NCBI GenBank assembly: GCA_025345505.1
Contig: JANVCC010000077.1
Coordinates: 7,111,669-7,175,668 of the forward strand
Source: Todiramphus chloris collaris
Taxonomy: Eukaryota; Chordata; Aves; Coraciiformes; Alcedinidae
DNA length: 64,000 bases
Direction: 5' to 3'
The translations under genes and the position numbers were made by a program. The notes beneath the pieces are model-generated. The model was not told the origin of the DNA and did not search any database. It saw only the letters and a program-made list of their open reading frames with translations. This document shows positions 1 through 11,412 of the stretch, in pieces. The stretch's first letter is position 1, and each line of letters opens with the position of its first letter.

Positions 1-1695
1 GCCAGCTACTTTTAATTCCCTGCTTCAAATGCTAAATCCTGAATTTCCTGAAGTCTTGATTTCATTTTCCCCGCAATGAACTGTCATCTTCTCAGCCAGC
101 TTGTTAAAAACACACACTCATGCAGATCCACAGACAAATGTAAACACAGGCACAGATTGTGGTCTCTCTACCTTTCTTCTCAGTCTGGCATTCTCCTCCT
201 CTGGCTTCGTGCATTTTATTTGCTGCCAAATTAAGAGGAGTGCAGGACAGGGCGTTCACTCCGTTTGGACTTTTAACTTGCTTGGCTGAAAATTCTTAGC
301 TCATCAGAAACACACAGCATTCTCTCCGCTCCCCTTCTTTTTAATAATCAAAGCACTCTACACTTTAATTACCATTAATACCCCTCTGATGTGGTAAGCA
401 GATACAATTACTACTGTTCTACAAACAAAAAAAATTAAAATACTATATTCCCAGGAAGTACTGACCACTAGCATTCATTTATTTTATGTACTCTGCTCCC
501 ACATACAGCTGCGTGTTGTGTATCTGTCTCAGATGAAATGGTGAAGAGGAGCTCTATGGGTCCAGAAATAACTTCTTCTCATTAAGGGGCAAGTTCCTTA
601 GGTATGTCAGTGTGACCTGTGCAGTTAACTGTCATTTATTTATTTTTTTTGTTCAGCTAAAGAGATGAAAGAGAAGGAAGAAGAGAATGATTCAGTATAC
701 ATCTATATGTTGTACAAGTCACCACACTCACACTAGCTACGCATTATTAGTAGCATCAGGTGTTATATTTGAGACACATATAAACTTAAGTCTTTTATAT
801 GGCTACGTGTGCACATACACATCACCTCTGGGACACAACTGATTGCATGTTGACTTTGATATACGTTAAATTAACTGACCGTCTCTAGCAGTTTCGTACA
901 CCATGTGAGAAGTGATCACTTCTCACGCGTGGTACTAGTCCTGAGGCTTATCTCAGGAATTTCCATACATGCTTCCTCATGCTGAAGGTCTAGCCTCCAA
1001 ACAGTGGAGAATCTGAAACCTGCTAGTGTTCTGTCATAAATATCATACATTGTTCCCATGAAAAAACCCATGTAAACCTTGCCAAATGACAAGGCTCTGA
1101 AATACTGCAGTCTGTTATGCTCAGCAGAGAGATGTTTTTGTTGGCTATTAAAGCTCAGCAGTGACTTGCTGGCTATTAGTTCTCCAGCAATTTCATCGGC
1201 TTTAGCTTCTTCCATCCTACACAGTTCTCAGGCTTATTGTAATTCCTCCAAAGTGATTGAGAATAATCAATCCCCATGCTGCAAGGGATATGCAGAGCTA
1301 CACTGGTGCCAGAAAAACAGGAAGACAACAGTATCCTCCATGACTCCACTACACAGACCAACAATCTGACATTTCTTCAATTTAAGAGTTTATCTGTGTG
1401 CTTTTTATTTTCTTTTAATGTCTTAATTTTTTTTTTTTCATGTAACTTCATGTAACCCAAACAAAAGCACTCATGGTCATAAACTACCAACTATCAGTAA
1501 ACCTACTCATCAAGAACGTTACCAGCCACTTCAGACAGCCACGGATCCATTCCTGTTCTATCTAGCGGGAGACACGTAAGGCATCCCAATTCTTCCGTCA
1601 AGTTTTAGAAGCAGTTCTTCCTAAACAACATTGTACCATAATAGCACAGCCTGCTCCTTGGAAGATTTTATCCCTGTTGAGATATTCTTTCTATA
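1..1695. other. non-coding, AT-rich sequence
   Basis: No exon, RNA gene or recognisable repeat family is visible here. The short open frames are of chance length and lack coding character. It is probably intron or intergenic sequence. Confidence 0.5.
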
Positions 1696-1815
1696 CTACA
1701 GATATGGAAAACACAAGGCAAGCGAAGACATCTGCCCAGCATCACAAAACTCTATGTCCAGCTTAGAACCTGAGTCTAGGTCTCGTGAATCCCAACCCAA
1801 TGGTTGAGATATTAC
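1696..1815 (-). repeat. possible MIR/L2-type ancient SINE relic
   Basis: The order of motifs resembles the reverse complement of the MIR core and tail: a 'cagat-tggaaa-ca' start, then 'ctgcccagcatcacaaaact', then 'agaacctgagtctaggtctc' and a 'cccaaccca' stretch. In MIR this corresponds to the 'gaggaaactgaggcacagag ... cccaggtctcctgactcc' part. Similarity is by eye only and the copy is strongly diverged, as expected for such old elements in birds. Confidence 0.4.
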
Positions 1816-1937
1816 ACCTTCTGTTTAGAGAAAACTATCTATTTAAAACAAAACCAAACCACAGATGACAAGAAAAAGCAAAAAGACAGAGTCTTTAAAG
1901 GAGACCAATAAACTCTTATCAAAGGAAATTAACTTAC

Positions 1938-2155
1938 CCTGTTCCTTCATAGCTTATCTCCTTACTTCTTCTCACTCCAAGTACCACATAATAGAAAATG
2001 CCCCTACACAGCTCCTGCAGATGCCACAGCCTTTTCACCAGACCTGGTTCCTAAGTGACAGCAGCAGAACCAGCAGATCACAGGAGGAAAATCACAAGCA
2101 GACTCTTCCTCATTACTTTGGCAAACAACTTCCCTCACCTCCCAATCTAGGCTGA
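1938..2155 (-). other. candidate TATA-driven alternative first exon
   Basis: On the - strand a TATA box lies about 25-30 bases before position 2155. The stretch then runs to a strong splice donor, CAGG|GTAAGT, with GT at 1937-1936. Near the donor is ATG AAG GAA CAG G| (ATG at 1950-1948), preceded in frame by TAA two codons upstream, so it would encode only M-K-E-Q plus one base, phase 1. The same phase is seen in the mini-exon at 42.66 kb. If both are real they could splice to one common acceptor, as in genes with several promoters. No second exon was found in the window, so this is a sequence-signal prediction only. Confidence 0.25.
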
Positions 2156-2178
2156 GACTCCTGAATGCCGGTAATTCT

Positions 2179-2187
2179 CTTTTATAG
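2179..2187 (-). promoter_or_regulatory. TATA box of candidate first exon
   Basis: The - strand reads CTATAAAAG, a near-consensus TATA element. It lies at the right distance for a start near 2155, followed by an exon-like segment with a strong donor. TATA-like words are common by chance in AT-rich DNA. Confidence 0.25.
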
Positions 2188-2199
2188 TTTGCAGTGGTG

Positions 2200-5100
2200 A
2201 CTTCTCCAGAACTTTTTCCCGGTCCTGTGAAATTACTGCAGGAATGCCAATGCCTCTGTCTCACAGCAGAAACAAAATAACTTCCTCGAAACTTGTGCAC
2301 AGCAATTATTTTCAAGTGTAACTGCTTAGAACAAGTGTTATGCCACGTCTTCTGCACTCCAGAAAATGAAACTTTATAGACATAAAAAGTGTAGCCAGGC
2401 AAACACTCCTTTCTTGTACATTGCTAATTGCATCTTAATTATAGCATTTTACATGTACTTATCTACCTTTCATCCTAGTGTATCCCAGAGCATTTTGTAA
2501 ACTGTCACACGGTTTCAAAAGGAGGCCTATATTAATACAGAGCTCCTAGTACCCAGACAGCTCTAGAACTCAGGGCAGCAGCCTGTAGATAAATTCATTA
2601 TGAGAGAGATTTGGGCCAACGGCAGAACACTCAATCTCTCTAGTTAGGTAAAGACCTTTCCTCCCCCTTCAGACATCATTTGAAATTCTTGCATATTTAT
2701 TTCATTTGATGATCTCAGTGTTTTAAAAACATTAATTAACTTGTACAATATTTTAAGTAGGTAAGGCATAAATAAAGATCTAAAACCTGCAATGCCTCTG
2801 CTAGTAGTCAAGAGGAAGTGCTTAAGGGAAAACGCATACGAACCAGGGCAAATATTGAGTGATCCTTCTAGATTCTCACATGGCAGCAAAATGCTGGTTT
2901 AGCTGGAGAATGCCTCCAGATCAGGGTTTAACAGCTACCAATGCACCTATTCTCTCACTATTTTTGACAATTACTTTTGGAATACATCCCTCCTTTACAT
3001 TGCTTTCCATGCCAAAGTAGTGAGCTCCATTCTGTACTCTAGTGCTATATGAAGAAAGACTTCCAAAATAGTTTGTTGGTTTGGGTTTTTTTTTTACTTT
3101 TAAGGTTGTCACCTGCTGATTTGATCAGGTTGAGGCCAAAATTCTTACATCTTCAGAAAAAAATAAAAAGACTCATTTTCTACACGCTTTCTCTTCAAAA
3201 AGGTTTTAGAATATTTTATTGTGTCTCTCAACAGCACTCAGTTTTACAGTTAAGCAAACACAGAAGCCAAATTTTTCCAGTACAGTAATCTGAAACAAGA
3301 CTTTACATATGCAAGAATAGAAGCTGTTTATTTTTAGATGTTTAATTTTAGGCAGCTAGTTTTAAAAATTCCACACATATAGAAACCCAAGTTATTTTCT
3401 GAGGTTTACACATTGAGCTAGTGACAGCCTTGATGAAAAAGCCCAGGCATCCTTGTCCTTACAATCATTATCAGAAGGCAAAGAGAAGGAGTAAATTGCA
3501 TGTTCCCCAAGACATCCATGCAGGAAGGAAGGAGGCTGAGTCAGTTCTACTGGGATTTCGATACACGCTTGCAAGAAAGGCAAATACTCCAGTTGTGATA
3601 CACTGAACTTTAGTTTCTAAGACTAAAATGTCAGTCTCCCATTACACTTCATTTAAAGATTTACTTAACAACTTCGTCTTTCCTTAAGCTAAGCTAAGTG
3701 TTTGCAAAGCTACAAAAACATGCAGCCTCCCTCTGCTTTTCCACACTCCAAGGTAGCTTGGGAAACTGCTGATACTGATTGCTCTCCACTGACTTGGCTT
3801 TTAATTCAAGTTCCAGACAACGGATCACAAATGCATAACATGAAGATAAAACATTTGGCAGACACTTGACTGTCATATGCTTTCCGTTGCCAAGAAACAA
3901 AATAGGATCTATTAAAATAATCTCATTAATTAACTTTTCTACCATTCTATTTTTTATTGGAATCTTGTTGGTTAAGGAAATGCTTTTTATTTCAGAAGAC
4001 AAGTTAAAGCTTACAGAGTGGCTTTTAGTACCACCAGAGGCTGGCATTTAACAGATCTTTACAATAAATAACTGGGCCAGATTCTCAACTTGTTATGGAT
4101 GAAACACAAAACCAATAAGTACAGCCATTTTTTTTAATTTCAAGGCTTCTACCAAGGGTAAGACAGTACTGGGCTATGATCTGTTAAAAACATGTTAACA
4201 TTCCTGTACCCGTTAAAATCCAACAGGTGAGACAACCACCAGTCAGGAGACAAAACTAGGACATAGAAAGAAAGGAATTAATGAGTCTAAATTTGTGCAC
4301 CACAGATCAGCAGTAAAAGCAGATAGAGAACCTAGAGAGTCTTAGAACATTTGAGGCAGGAACCCACAAGATTGCTTTTTGGTTTTGTTTCTTTCTTTAG
4401 GTATTGATATGCCTGCTGGGAATATTAAAGATAATAACAAATTCATAATATAGTCCAACTAAAAAAATAATTGTCTTTCTTTGCTAACTGCTGCTTAGAT
4501 AAATCACCAATATATTTGAAGAACAAGGCTCAAAAATCTGCTAGAAGAGGCAAATCTGAAACAGTTAAACGTTTTACAGTCCTCTATGTGCTTTAAGTGT
4601 AAAGCACAGTTCATAGGCAAGAATACTTGAAGAATTCAAATGATGTCTTACAACACTTTTTTCTTTTTTTTTTGGCCGCAAGGCAATTTTTATCACAGCC
4701 TATTGGACCATATTACATTTTTTTTCATAAAAATTTTATTACCACTGAAATTGCTGCATATGAGATGGAACTCTAGACCAGGAAAATTTATTTCTTATCA
4801 CAGTGATTAAAGCGAGGTGATACAGAAACCTAAACACAAGGGGTTTTTTCCAACCTTAAATTGAACACTTCTCCATTCAATAACCTCACTAGAAACATCA
4901 GTATATATCTCAGTATATAATGTTTGGGGTTTTTTTTCTTCTGTTATTATTGTTCTTATTTTGTTATGGTAAGCAGAGAAAACTGAAAGAGCTGCCATAA
5001 CACACCTCGGGAATAGCTGAGCTCAGTTTACCTAACAAATAGGCAGTAAAGAAAGGTACACAGTCAGAAATATGAAGGATTAAAATTGATAGAGGTTGTT

Positions 5101-5801
5101 AAGTCAAAAGAAAGGGAGAATTATTCTTCTTTTAACTCACATTCACAAGCTTCACACATTTTCTTTAGAAGTAGGGCAATGGCATTTGCTGCTAGTTAAA
5201 ATGCATACGGGATGCCTCACAGAATCAGCGGTTCTATTTATTTATTTATTATCTGTGTTTCAAAGGAGAGAAAATGAGAACCACGTCCACTACTGCCTGC
5301 CATGGCTAACCAGTAGTTTCATACATAATAAACCACAAACTGAGAGCACAGAGAGCTCATCTGAGTGTAATTCCTTTCTCCGTTCTGCCCCAACTTTCTG
5401 CTAGAGTAAGCAGAATTCTGGACAGGATTTATGTGGGGGCCAAGAGAGCAAAGACACAGAAATTCACATCACTCATTTGTCAGGTCACTCACCATCAGGA
5501 CGACACAGTTTAAAAGGAAGAGCCCTGACAAGCAAGAGCAACACTTGGGGGATGGAGAAGGAGATCGCTGCTTATGTGAATGCTGAAACTCTTCTGGTGT
5601 CAGATTCTACCTTGTGGCTAGTGCTTCGTTTTACAAGCACCCCATTGATACCTTTACTGTCCCTCAAGATATAAGTCAGGATGAAAAGAGTTCAGCCTAT
5701 AAAAAGTACATGCTGTGCCTACTGACTGCAGGCCGTGGGGTGCGGGCAGGAGCCCCTACAGCCAGCAGTCTACTGCCATCGGAATCCCAGAGTCTTCAAA
5801 G
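2200..5801. other. non-coding, AT-rich sequence
   Basis: Nothing gene-like is seen. There are short homopolymers, such as the T tract near 4670 and a (TTTA)n tract near 5236, and only chance open frames. Confidence 0.5.
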
Positions 5802-6006
5802 AGAATCACAGAATGAATCCAGCTGGAAGGGACCTCTGGAACTCTCTAGTTCAACCTTCTGCACAAAGCAGAGCCACTTACAAAAACACATCAAGTTGCT
5901 CACAGCCTTTTCCCATCAAGTTCTGAAAATCTCCGGAGATCGTACAGCTTCTCTGGGCAATCTTACCAAGGGCTCAGACACGCTCATCGTGAAAAAAGTG
6001 TCCTTC
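5802..6006 (-). repeat. CR1 LINE 3' fragment
   Basis: The left end reads 'agaatcacagaatg' then 'gctggaagggacctctgga' and 'tctagttcaacc', the reverse complement of the CR1 3' end. It continues with the usual 'tctgggcaatcttaccaagg' and 'gaaaaaagtgtccttct' parts. The copy is on the - strand, 5'-truncated and diverged. An open frame runs across it on the + strand from about 5614 to 6288, but it is not a gene. Confidence 0.85.
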
Positions 6007-8400
6007 TGTCGGTTTGGCATTTCTCTTGGTGCAATTTGTGACCGCTGCCTCCTGCCTTTCCACTATGCACCTAGGAGAACTGGGGAAGGGGATCTGTGTA
6101 GAAAACATGGATCCAGTCAGCTGGTTGAAGCCAGCAACTGTATCTGCCTCTGGCCTCAGCCTTCTCTCCCCGAGGCCTCCGCAACGGCAGCACCTTCAGC
6201 TATTTTGTGCAGCTTCACATCCCTAGTCAGCACTCTGCTGCAGTTGCTCCTTTGTCAGCATCTTTCTTGCACAGGAGGGGAGGGGTAAAAGAAAAAAACA
6301 ATGGAAACCATTCCAGAGGAAGTCCTCAGTGCTGAACAGAGGGGAGCAATTACTTCCCTTGATCTGACAGCTATGTTCTTGCAAATCTTGTAAATCTTAC
6401 TCCTCTCTGCAGTGAACTTTCAGTGTCACAAGGGCACCCTGCTGGCTCCTATTCAACCTGCCCGTCAGGACCCACTAGTCCCTTTCTGCAAAGGTGCTAC
6501 CTGGCCAGATGCTCCCAGTCTGCTTGGTTATCCCATCCCATGTGCAAGACTGCATTTATGTTTGCCAAATGTTGGAAGTTTCCTGCTGTCCCATTCTAAA
6601 TTGCTTAAATGCCTCTGAACATTAGTAGTTGCTAGTGCTAAGAAAAGCTGGTTCATCATTTCAGAAGTCCAAGATGTTCCTATGCATGCGTCCCAGATGA
6701 AAATTACCAACACTTGGGTCACCAACTGGGAATTCCTGCCTTTCCCTTTATTACTAGTAGCAGCTTACTCCTTCTGTCCATTTTTCCTATTATATTCACT
6801 AAAGGGGTAGCAGCAAGGCCTTTTGACACCTCATTCTCTTGTTACTAATTAATCCACTCTCCTGCAAAGAACAGAAAGCAGCTAAGATGTGGTCTGTTTC
6901 TTCTATTTAAAGAATGAGCTGTTCCAGTTAACCATCCACCCCAGACGAATCAGAAAACCATTCCACCCCTTGGCATCTGAGAACCTACAGAAAAATTTTA
7001 TGAACAAAAATTAATACAAGCCAATGAAATTTAGCTGGCATTTAACAGAGCACTTAGTAAGCAAATTATGCACACTGATGACACCCACACACTAATTCTA
7101 CTAATATTTATCATGAGTTTCACATCCATTCTATGACAAATCAAAAGTGAAAAAAACCCATCAAACCCACCCAACAAATCACTTGGCCTTTTAGCAGGTT
7201 GCTTATGTACGCTGAAGGGAATCAGCAGCCCAACCCAAGGTCAACTGTGTTGCCAAAGAAGGTAGTTCAAAACAAATTCCACCTAGAGTACGTGTCTCTG
7301 GTCAGAGATTTGAACAGCTGGATAGCACATACCTTACAGACACCTACACTGGAAACACAAATCCTTTGTTCCACTCTGAGTATTTGTCCTTTTTATGTAG
7401 ACACCTTTACACGGATCATATATTCTCGGAAGCTCGGTTTCCAGATAGCTCTATTATAGTGTCACTAATTTTTCCAGCTCAGAACTATTTTCAGCTTGAG
7501 ATTGAATGCTATTTTTAATCTTAAACTCTGGTTCATTGCTAGGCTTAATTACATTATGTACTTAAAAATGTATTTAGGAGTGTTCTCATGCTTCTGCACT
7601 GCCAAAAAAATATCCTCGTAATCTCTGGACTACATTTTCTTTTTTCATCAATCTAAAATACTACAATTGTAATAAACTATGGTTTTATCCATCAAATAAA
7701 AAAAACCCAAACTACCAAACCCCTTAAATGCTGTATTTCATCTTAAGACTCCAAAAGAGGTCATTTTTGTATCAAAAGATATGAGACTTAATAGTTCTCA
7801 TCTGCCCTGTTCCAAGAGCCACTGCAATACTTTATACTGCTTATGTAGTAAGGCAATCTGATGTGAGATGAGTTGGAAATACCTTGGAAATACTTTAAAT
7901 GGCTCCAGTGCCTTGGAGAGGTAATTAACTGTCCCGTGCTAGAAATAAATAACACAGATGCTTATTTAGAAGTATCTGGAATGCATGTTCCACACCTGCC
8001 TGTAGTGACAACTCCTGTTTGCAGTTCAGGAGAAAAAAAAAATCTATTTATGGAAAAAACTACTCTTGGAAAAGATTGCTCCAAATGTTTCCTTAAATGA
8101 ATTCCCACTTGAACTTCTTTCCTTGGTTAAGCCCTATTATGCACTGGAGCAGCAAGGCCTCTGCAAACAAATACTCACAGACTCACAAACTAAGGCTGGT
8201 CAAACAAGTTCTCATTGTTGCCAGTCCAAGCGACCTCCAGGTTATGTCCCTGGTTGCCCCACCACAGGCCTGGAAAAAACAGCACTGTGTTCCGAGGTGA
8301 CAATACTCCGTTCCAGAACCGGGGACAGACGCCTCCACCTTTGAAACCCATGTGAGAAGATTTAGCTGTCCTCGGAACAGTATGAGAATCACCTCCAGAA
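6007..8400. other. non-coding sequence
   Basis: No supported exon or repeat was seen. GC content rises towards 8400, where a candidate promoter begins. Confidence 0.5.
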
Positions 8401-8407
8401 GCCCCGC

Positions 8408-8588
8408 CATGCTCCGGGAGAACGCGAGGAAGCAGAGAGGCGTTAGGCAGCCCGGGCCAGGGCTGGCACGCAGCAGCTGCTGACAGCTTGCCAGCACGCA
8501 GCCCGGGCACTGCACTACACAAACAGCTTCATTAGCGGGCAGCCACAGTCTGCACTGAATTCAGCTCCTGGACAATTTCCATTTATAA
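8408..8588 (-). promoter_or_regulatory. candidate TATA promoter and 5' leader with strong start codon
   Basis: On the - strand a TTATAAAT box (8582-8588) is followed by a GC-richer leader of about 145 bases. It leads to an ATG at 8410-8408 in strong Kozak context (A at -3, G at +4). The frame reads M-A-G-L-L-E and is open for 75 codons, ending near 8183. Two weak donor-like sites follow, one right after the sixth codon (GAG|GTGATT). The leader stands out from the AT-rich surroundings. It could be an alternative promoter of a - strand gene or chance; I do not recognise the peptide. Confidence 0.25.
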
Positions 8589-8844
8589 CTCTGTGCATGG
8601 GCCGACTCTTCAGCCCAGCGTAGCTACGGCTTCACAAGCGAGGCATCAGAACACTTCAAGGTATCAGAATATTTTATGACTTGGTAGTGCTTATAACAAT
8701 GGAGACCAGCTCTTCATTTGTGATCCTAATGCACCATCTCATTGCAGTGTATCTCATTACTGTCATATTCCACAGCAGCACTATTGTGGAAGCAATCGAT
8801 TCAACAACAAGGGACTGTGACTCTTGGGAAGTCAATGCACTTAC

Positions 8845-9103
8845 CATCTGAGAAGACAGAATATAAAAAAAACCCCCACCCCTGCATATCCCTTAGAATT
8901 AATGCATAAAAGCTGAAGCCTTTTCTAGGCAGCTCTGAGTGTAAAAGGGATCTCCTGGGCTGCTGAATTAGTGTCTGTGACCAGCACAGTCCTTTAATAA
9001 TGCCATACGAGAGGGCTTTGAATTTGAAGAGATATGCCAACAAACATCCTACTGCAACCAGGAGAAAGGAGCCTGTCAGGATATTCCCAAACAATTTTTC
9101 CAT
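8845..9103 (-). CDS. candidate N-terminal coding exon, unrecognised
   Basis: On the - strand, ATG at 9103-9101 sits in good Kozak context (gccacATGG). It opens a frame of 86 codons plus one base, up to a strong donor GATG|GTAAGT with GT at 8844-8843, phase 1. The peptide starts MEKLFGN and has a hydrophobic stretch at about residues 9-27 (ILTGSFLLVAVGCLLAYLF) that could be a membrane or signal-anchor segment. The rest has no domain I know. Without splicing the frame ends at 8801. No partner exon was found, so this could be chance; the donor and hydrophobic N-terminus are the only support. Confidence 0.2.
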
Positions 9104-11202
9104 GTGGCAGAGCAGCACAGGCAGAGCACAGGAGTGATATTCCAGCTGTAATTTAGAGAGGGAACATTACAAACAGCTCAGAGCAGTTCCCATGCACCCC
9201 TCCTTTCCCCCTCTTCGATAACCTTTCTGAATTTAAAAGGGAGGTGCAGCTTTTTCAAAACAATCTTGGCTGAGTTACTAATAAGAACAGCAGCAACAAC
9301 AAAAAATTACACGCTGGGACTAACTGGCAAGATCTGGCAGCACAGGAAGCCTTCCAGGCACAGAGCCAGACAACTGGAGCTCGTGGGCCAGGTGGTGCAT
9401 TCGTTCCTTGGGGAACCTGGCATTAGTTTCACCCAGCAGCTGAATCACAGAATTATTCTGTCTTCTGTGTTGGGAAAAGTGTTTAAAGACTTGCTCTCTC
9501 AGCTGCGTGTGAAGGTGGCGTACATCAGAGCCAGGGCAAAGCAAATGTAAATTACTGCACTGGGAGTAGGAGGCAGGTAAAATCTGTCAGTTTTAGAATG
9601 AGTCCTTACTCCCTGATGCAGGCTCGAGGCAACAGAGGAGAGACTTGGACACTGGGGACGTGGCACCGTGGTGTGATACTGCGTTGCCTGCAACCCACTG
9701 AGACACTGCAGCATCTTCCTCTTTATAATAATTACCTACTGTGGCACTGAGGACGGGTAGCCAGGTGAATTAATTTTTGAGTGCTTGCAGTCTTTGCACA
9801 CAGACTGTAATGGGTTTTTTGCCTGCAGACATTTCAGAAAATTAATTCAAATTAACTTTCGAAATGGATTACAGAAACTACTTCAAGGTCTTCTGTGGAC
9901 ACTCCCATTCATAAGTAAGACTGACCTTAATCAATTTCAGTTAGCTCATTACAAGAATAAATGAAGATCAATCGGATCCCCTTCAACTGTGAATTCACTT
10001 CTTTATTTAATTTGGATTAATTGTTCCTGTGTCTCTCCATCAGACTGTGTCAAACTATGAGACAGGAAAACAAATGGGAAGAAACCAACATTCCTGCATT
10101 ATCTTCTGGTCATTACACCGAGAGCCCCCAGTAATGGAACATGTTCTCACACACAGCTGTTATGTTCTTGGTTCGAACACCAAAGTAACCATAGCTTCTT
10201 CTCTAGGGCTCTGACACCCACAAAAGTTTCTGAGCCCTTGTAACTTCCCAAGAAGGTCTCGGGCTCATGATGGGAGCAGCAAACAATTGATGAATCTTTC
10301 ATATCTAAAATCTTTCTGTCGTCCAACTTCACAATCTCTAAATCTATCAGCAGAGCTGTGTTGGTACTGGTGACTATACCGATACCTGTGGGACAGCATA
10401 CCCAGCTACCATCTGCAACTACAGCACTACAGAAAAGTGCAAATTGTTTAGTATTTCCCATGAATATTTGCCAGCAAATGCTTTGTGTATTTCAGAAGAG
10501 ATGCAGCCTTTCTCCCACCCACAGCCCCTTGAAAACGTTAGGTTATGGCTGGAGGTCAGTGAAGGACGTGAACACGGGGTGTCAGAAGTGACAGGGTCTC
10601 ATGCTTTCACATCAGAGAAAGCAGCAAAGGCAAATGACGCATCTGTCAGGCCTGACTCCAAAGGCAAGCGCAGCTGAATGCTGTGGACGATGCCAACTGT
10701 GATTTCAGCTGCACTCAACAGCCCTCAGCTTCTCTTCAAGTGCAAACTATATACAGAGACTACAGAAGGAGCTCAAAGCAAATGAACCAAACCAGCTTGC
10801 ATTGCACAGAATTAAAATGGAAATAGGCTGGAAATAGGCTCAAGGAGCAGGTAGCAGTTGCTAACAACTGAGACTTTTCCTTGTAACCAGGGTTTCTAGC
10901 TGCCTCATTTGGGGACGGGAATAACCTGTTTTGACAGATTTACTGCTCTTGCTATTTCCCCCTAAACCTTTAATGAAGGTTTTATGAACCATTTCCTTCG
11001 AACACCCTTTCACCATTGACAATACAAGGAAGTTACATTTGAAGAATAGAATAAAGTCAAGCAGACAGATGGGAGGCAAAACAAGCTGAGAAGAAACTCG
11101 TGTTGCCTGCCAAGCATCTTCCTAGTAGTTTCCACAACAAGCTGTAAGCAGTATTCCCCACTTTCTCAAGTATCACATCTTCCCAAGGATCATGATTTTG
11201 AT
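9104..11202. other. non-coding, with one unexplained open frame
   Basis: No recognised gene. A - strand frame at 10147-10461 (104 codons) has fairly protein-like composition but no donor, acceptor or family I can name. A duplicated 'ggaaataggct' lies near 10817-10840. The rest looks like ordinary intron or intergenic sequence. Confidence 0.45.
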
Positions 11203-11412
11203 AGAATCACAGAATAGTTTGGGCTGGAAGGGACCTCCTAAAGGTCAGCTAGACAAACCCCCCTGCAGTGAGCAGGGACATCCTCAACTAGATCAAGTTA
11301 CTCAGAGCCTCATCAAGCCTCACCTTGAGTATCTCCAGGGATGGGACCTCAACCACCTCCCTGGGCAACCTGTTCCAGTGTTTACCACCTTCATGGTAAA
11401 GTCACCTTCTAC
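11203..11412 (-). repeat. CR1 LINE 3' fragment
   Basis: It starts 'agaatcacagaatagtttgg' and continues 'gctggaagggacctcctaaa', 'cccccctgcagtgagcaggg' and 'cctgttccagtgtttaccac'. This is the reverse complement of the CR1 3' region. It is - oriented and 5'-truncated at about 200 bases. Confidence 0.92.

Noticed and set aside
5614-6288. 224-codon + strand frame
   Set aside because: It runs antisense through a CR1 fragment and has no domain or splice context.
8305-8330. REST/NRSE-like word (ccagaaccggggacagacgcc region)
   Set aside because: Both half-sites need an inserted base, so it is too weak to call.
10170-10181. tRNA B-box-like word GGTTCGAACACC
   Set aside because: No A-box, acceptor stem or cloverleaf can be drawn around it.
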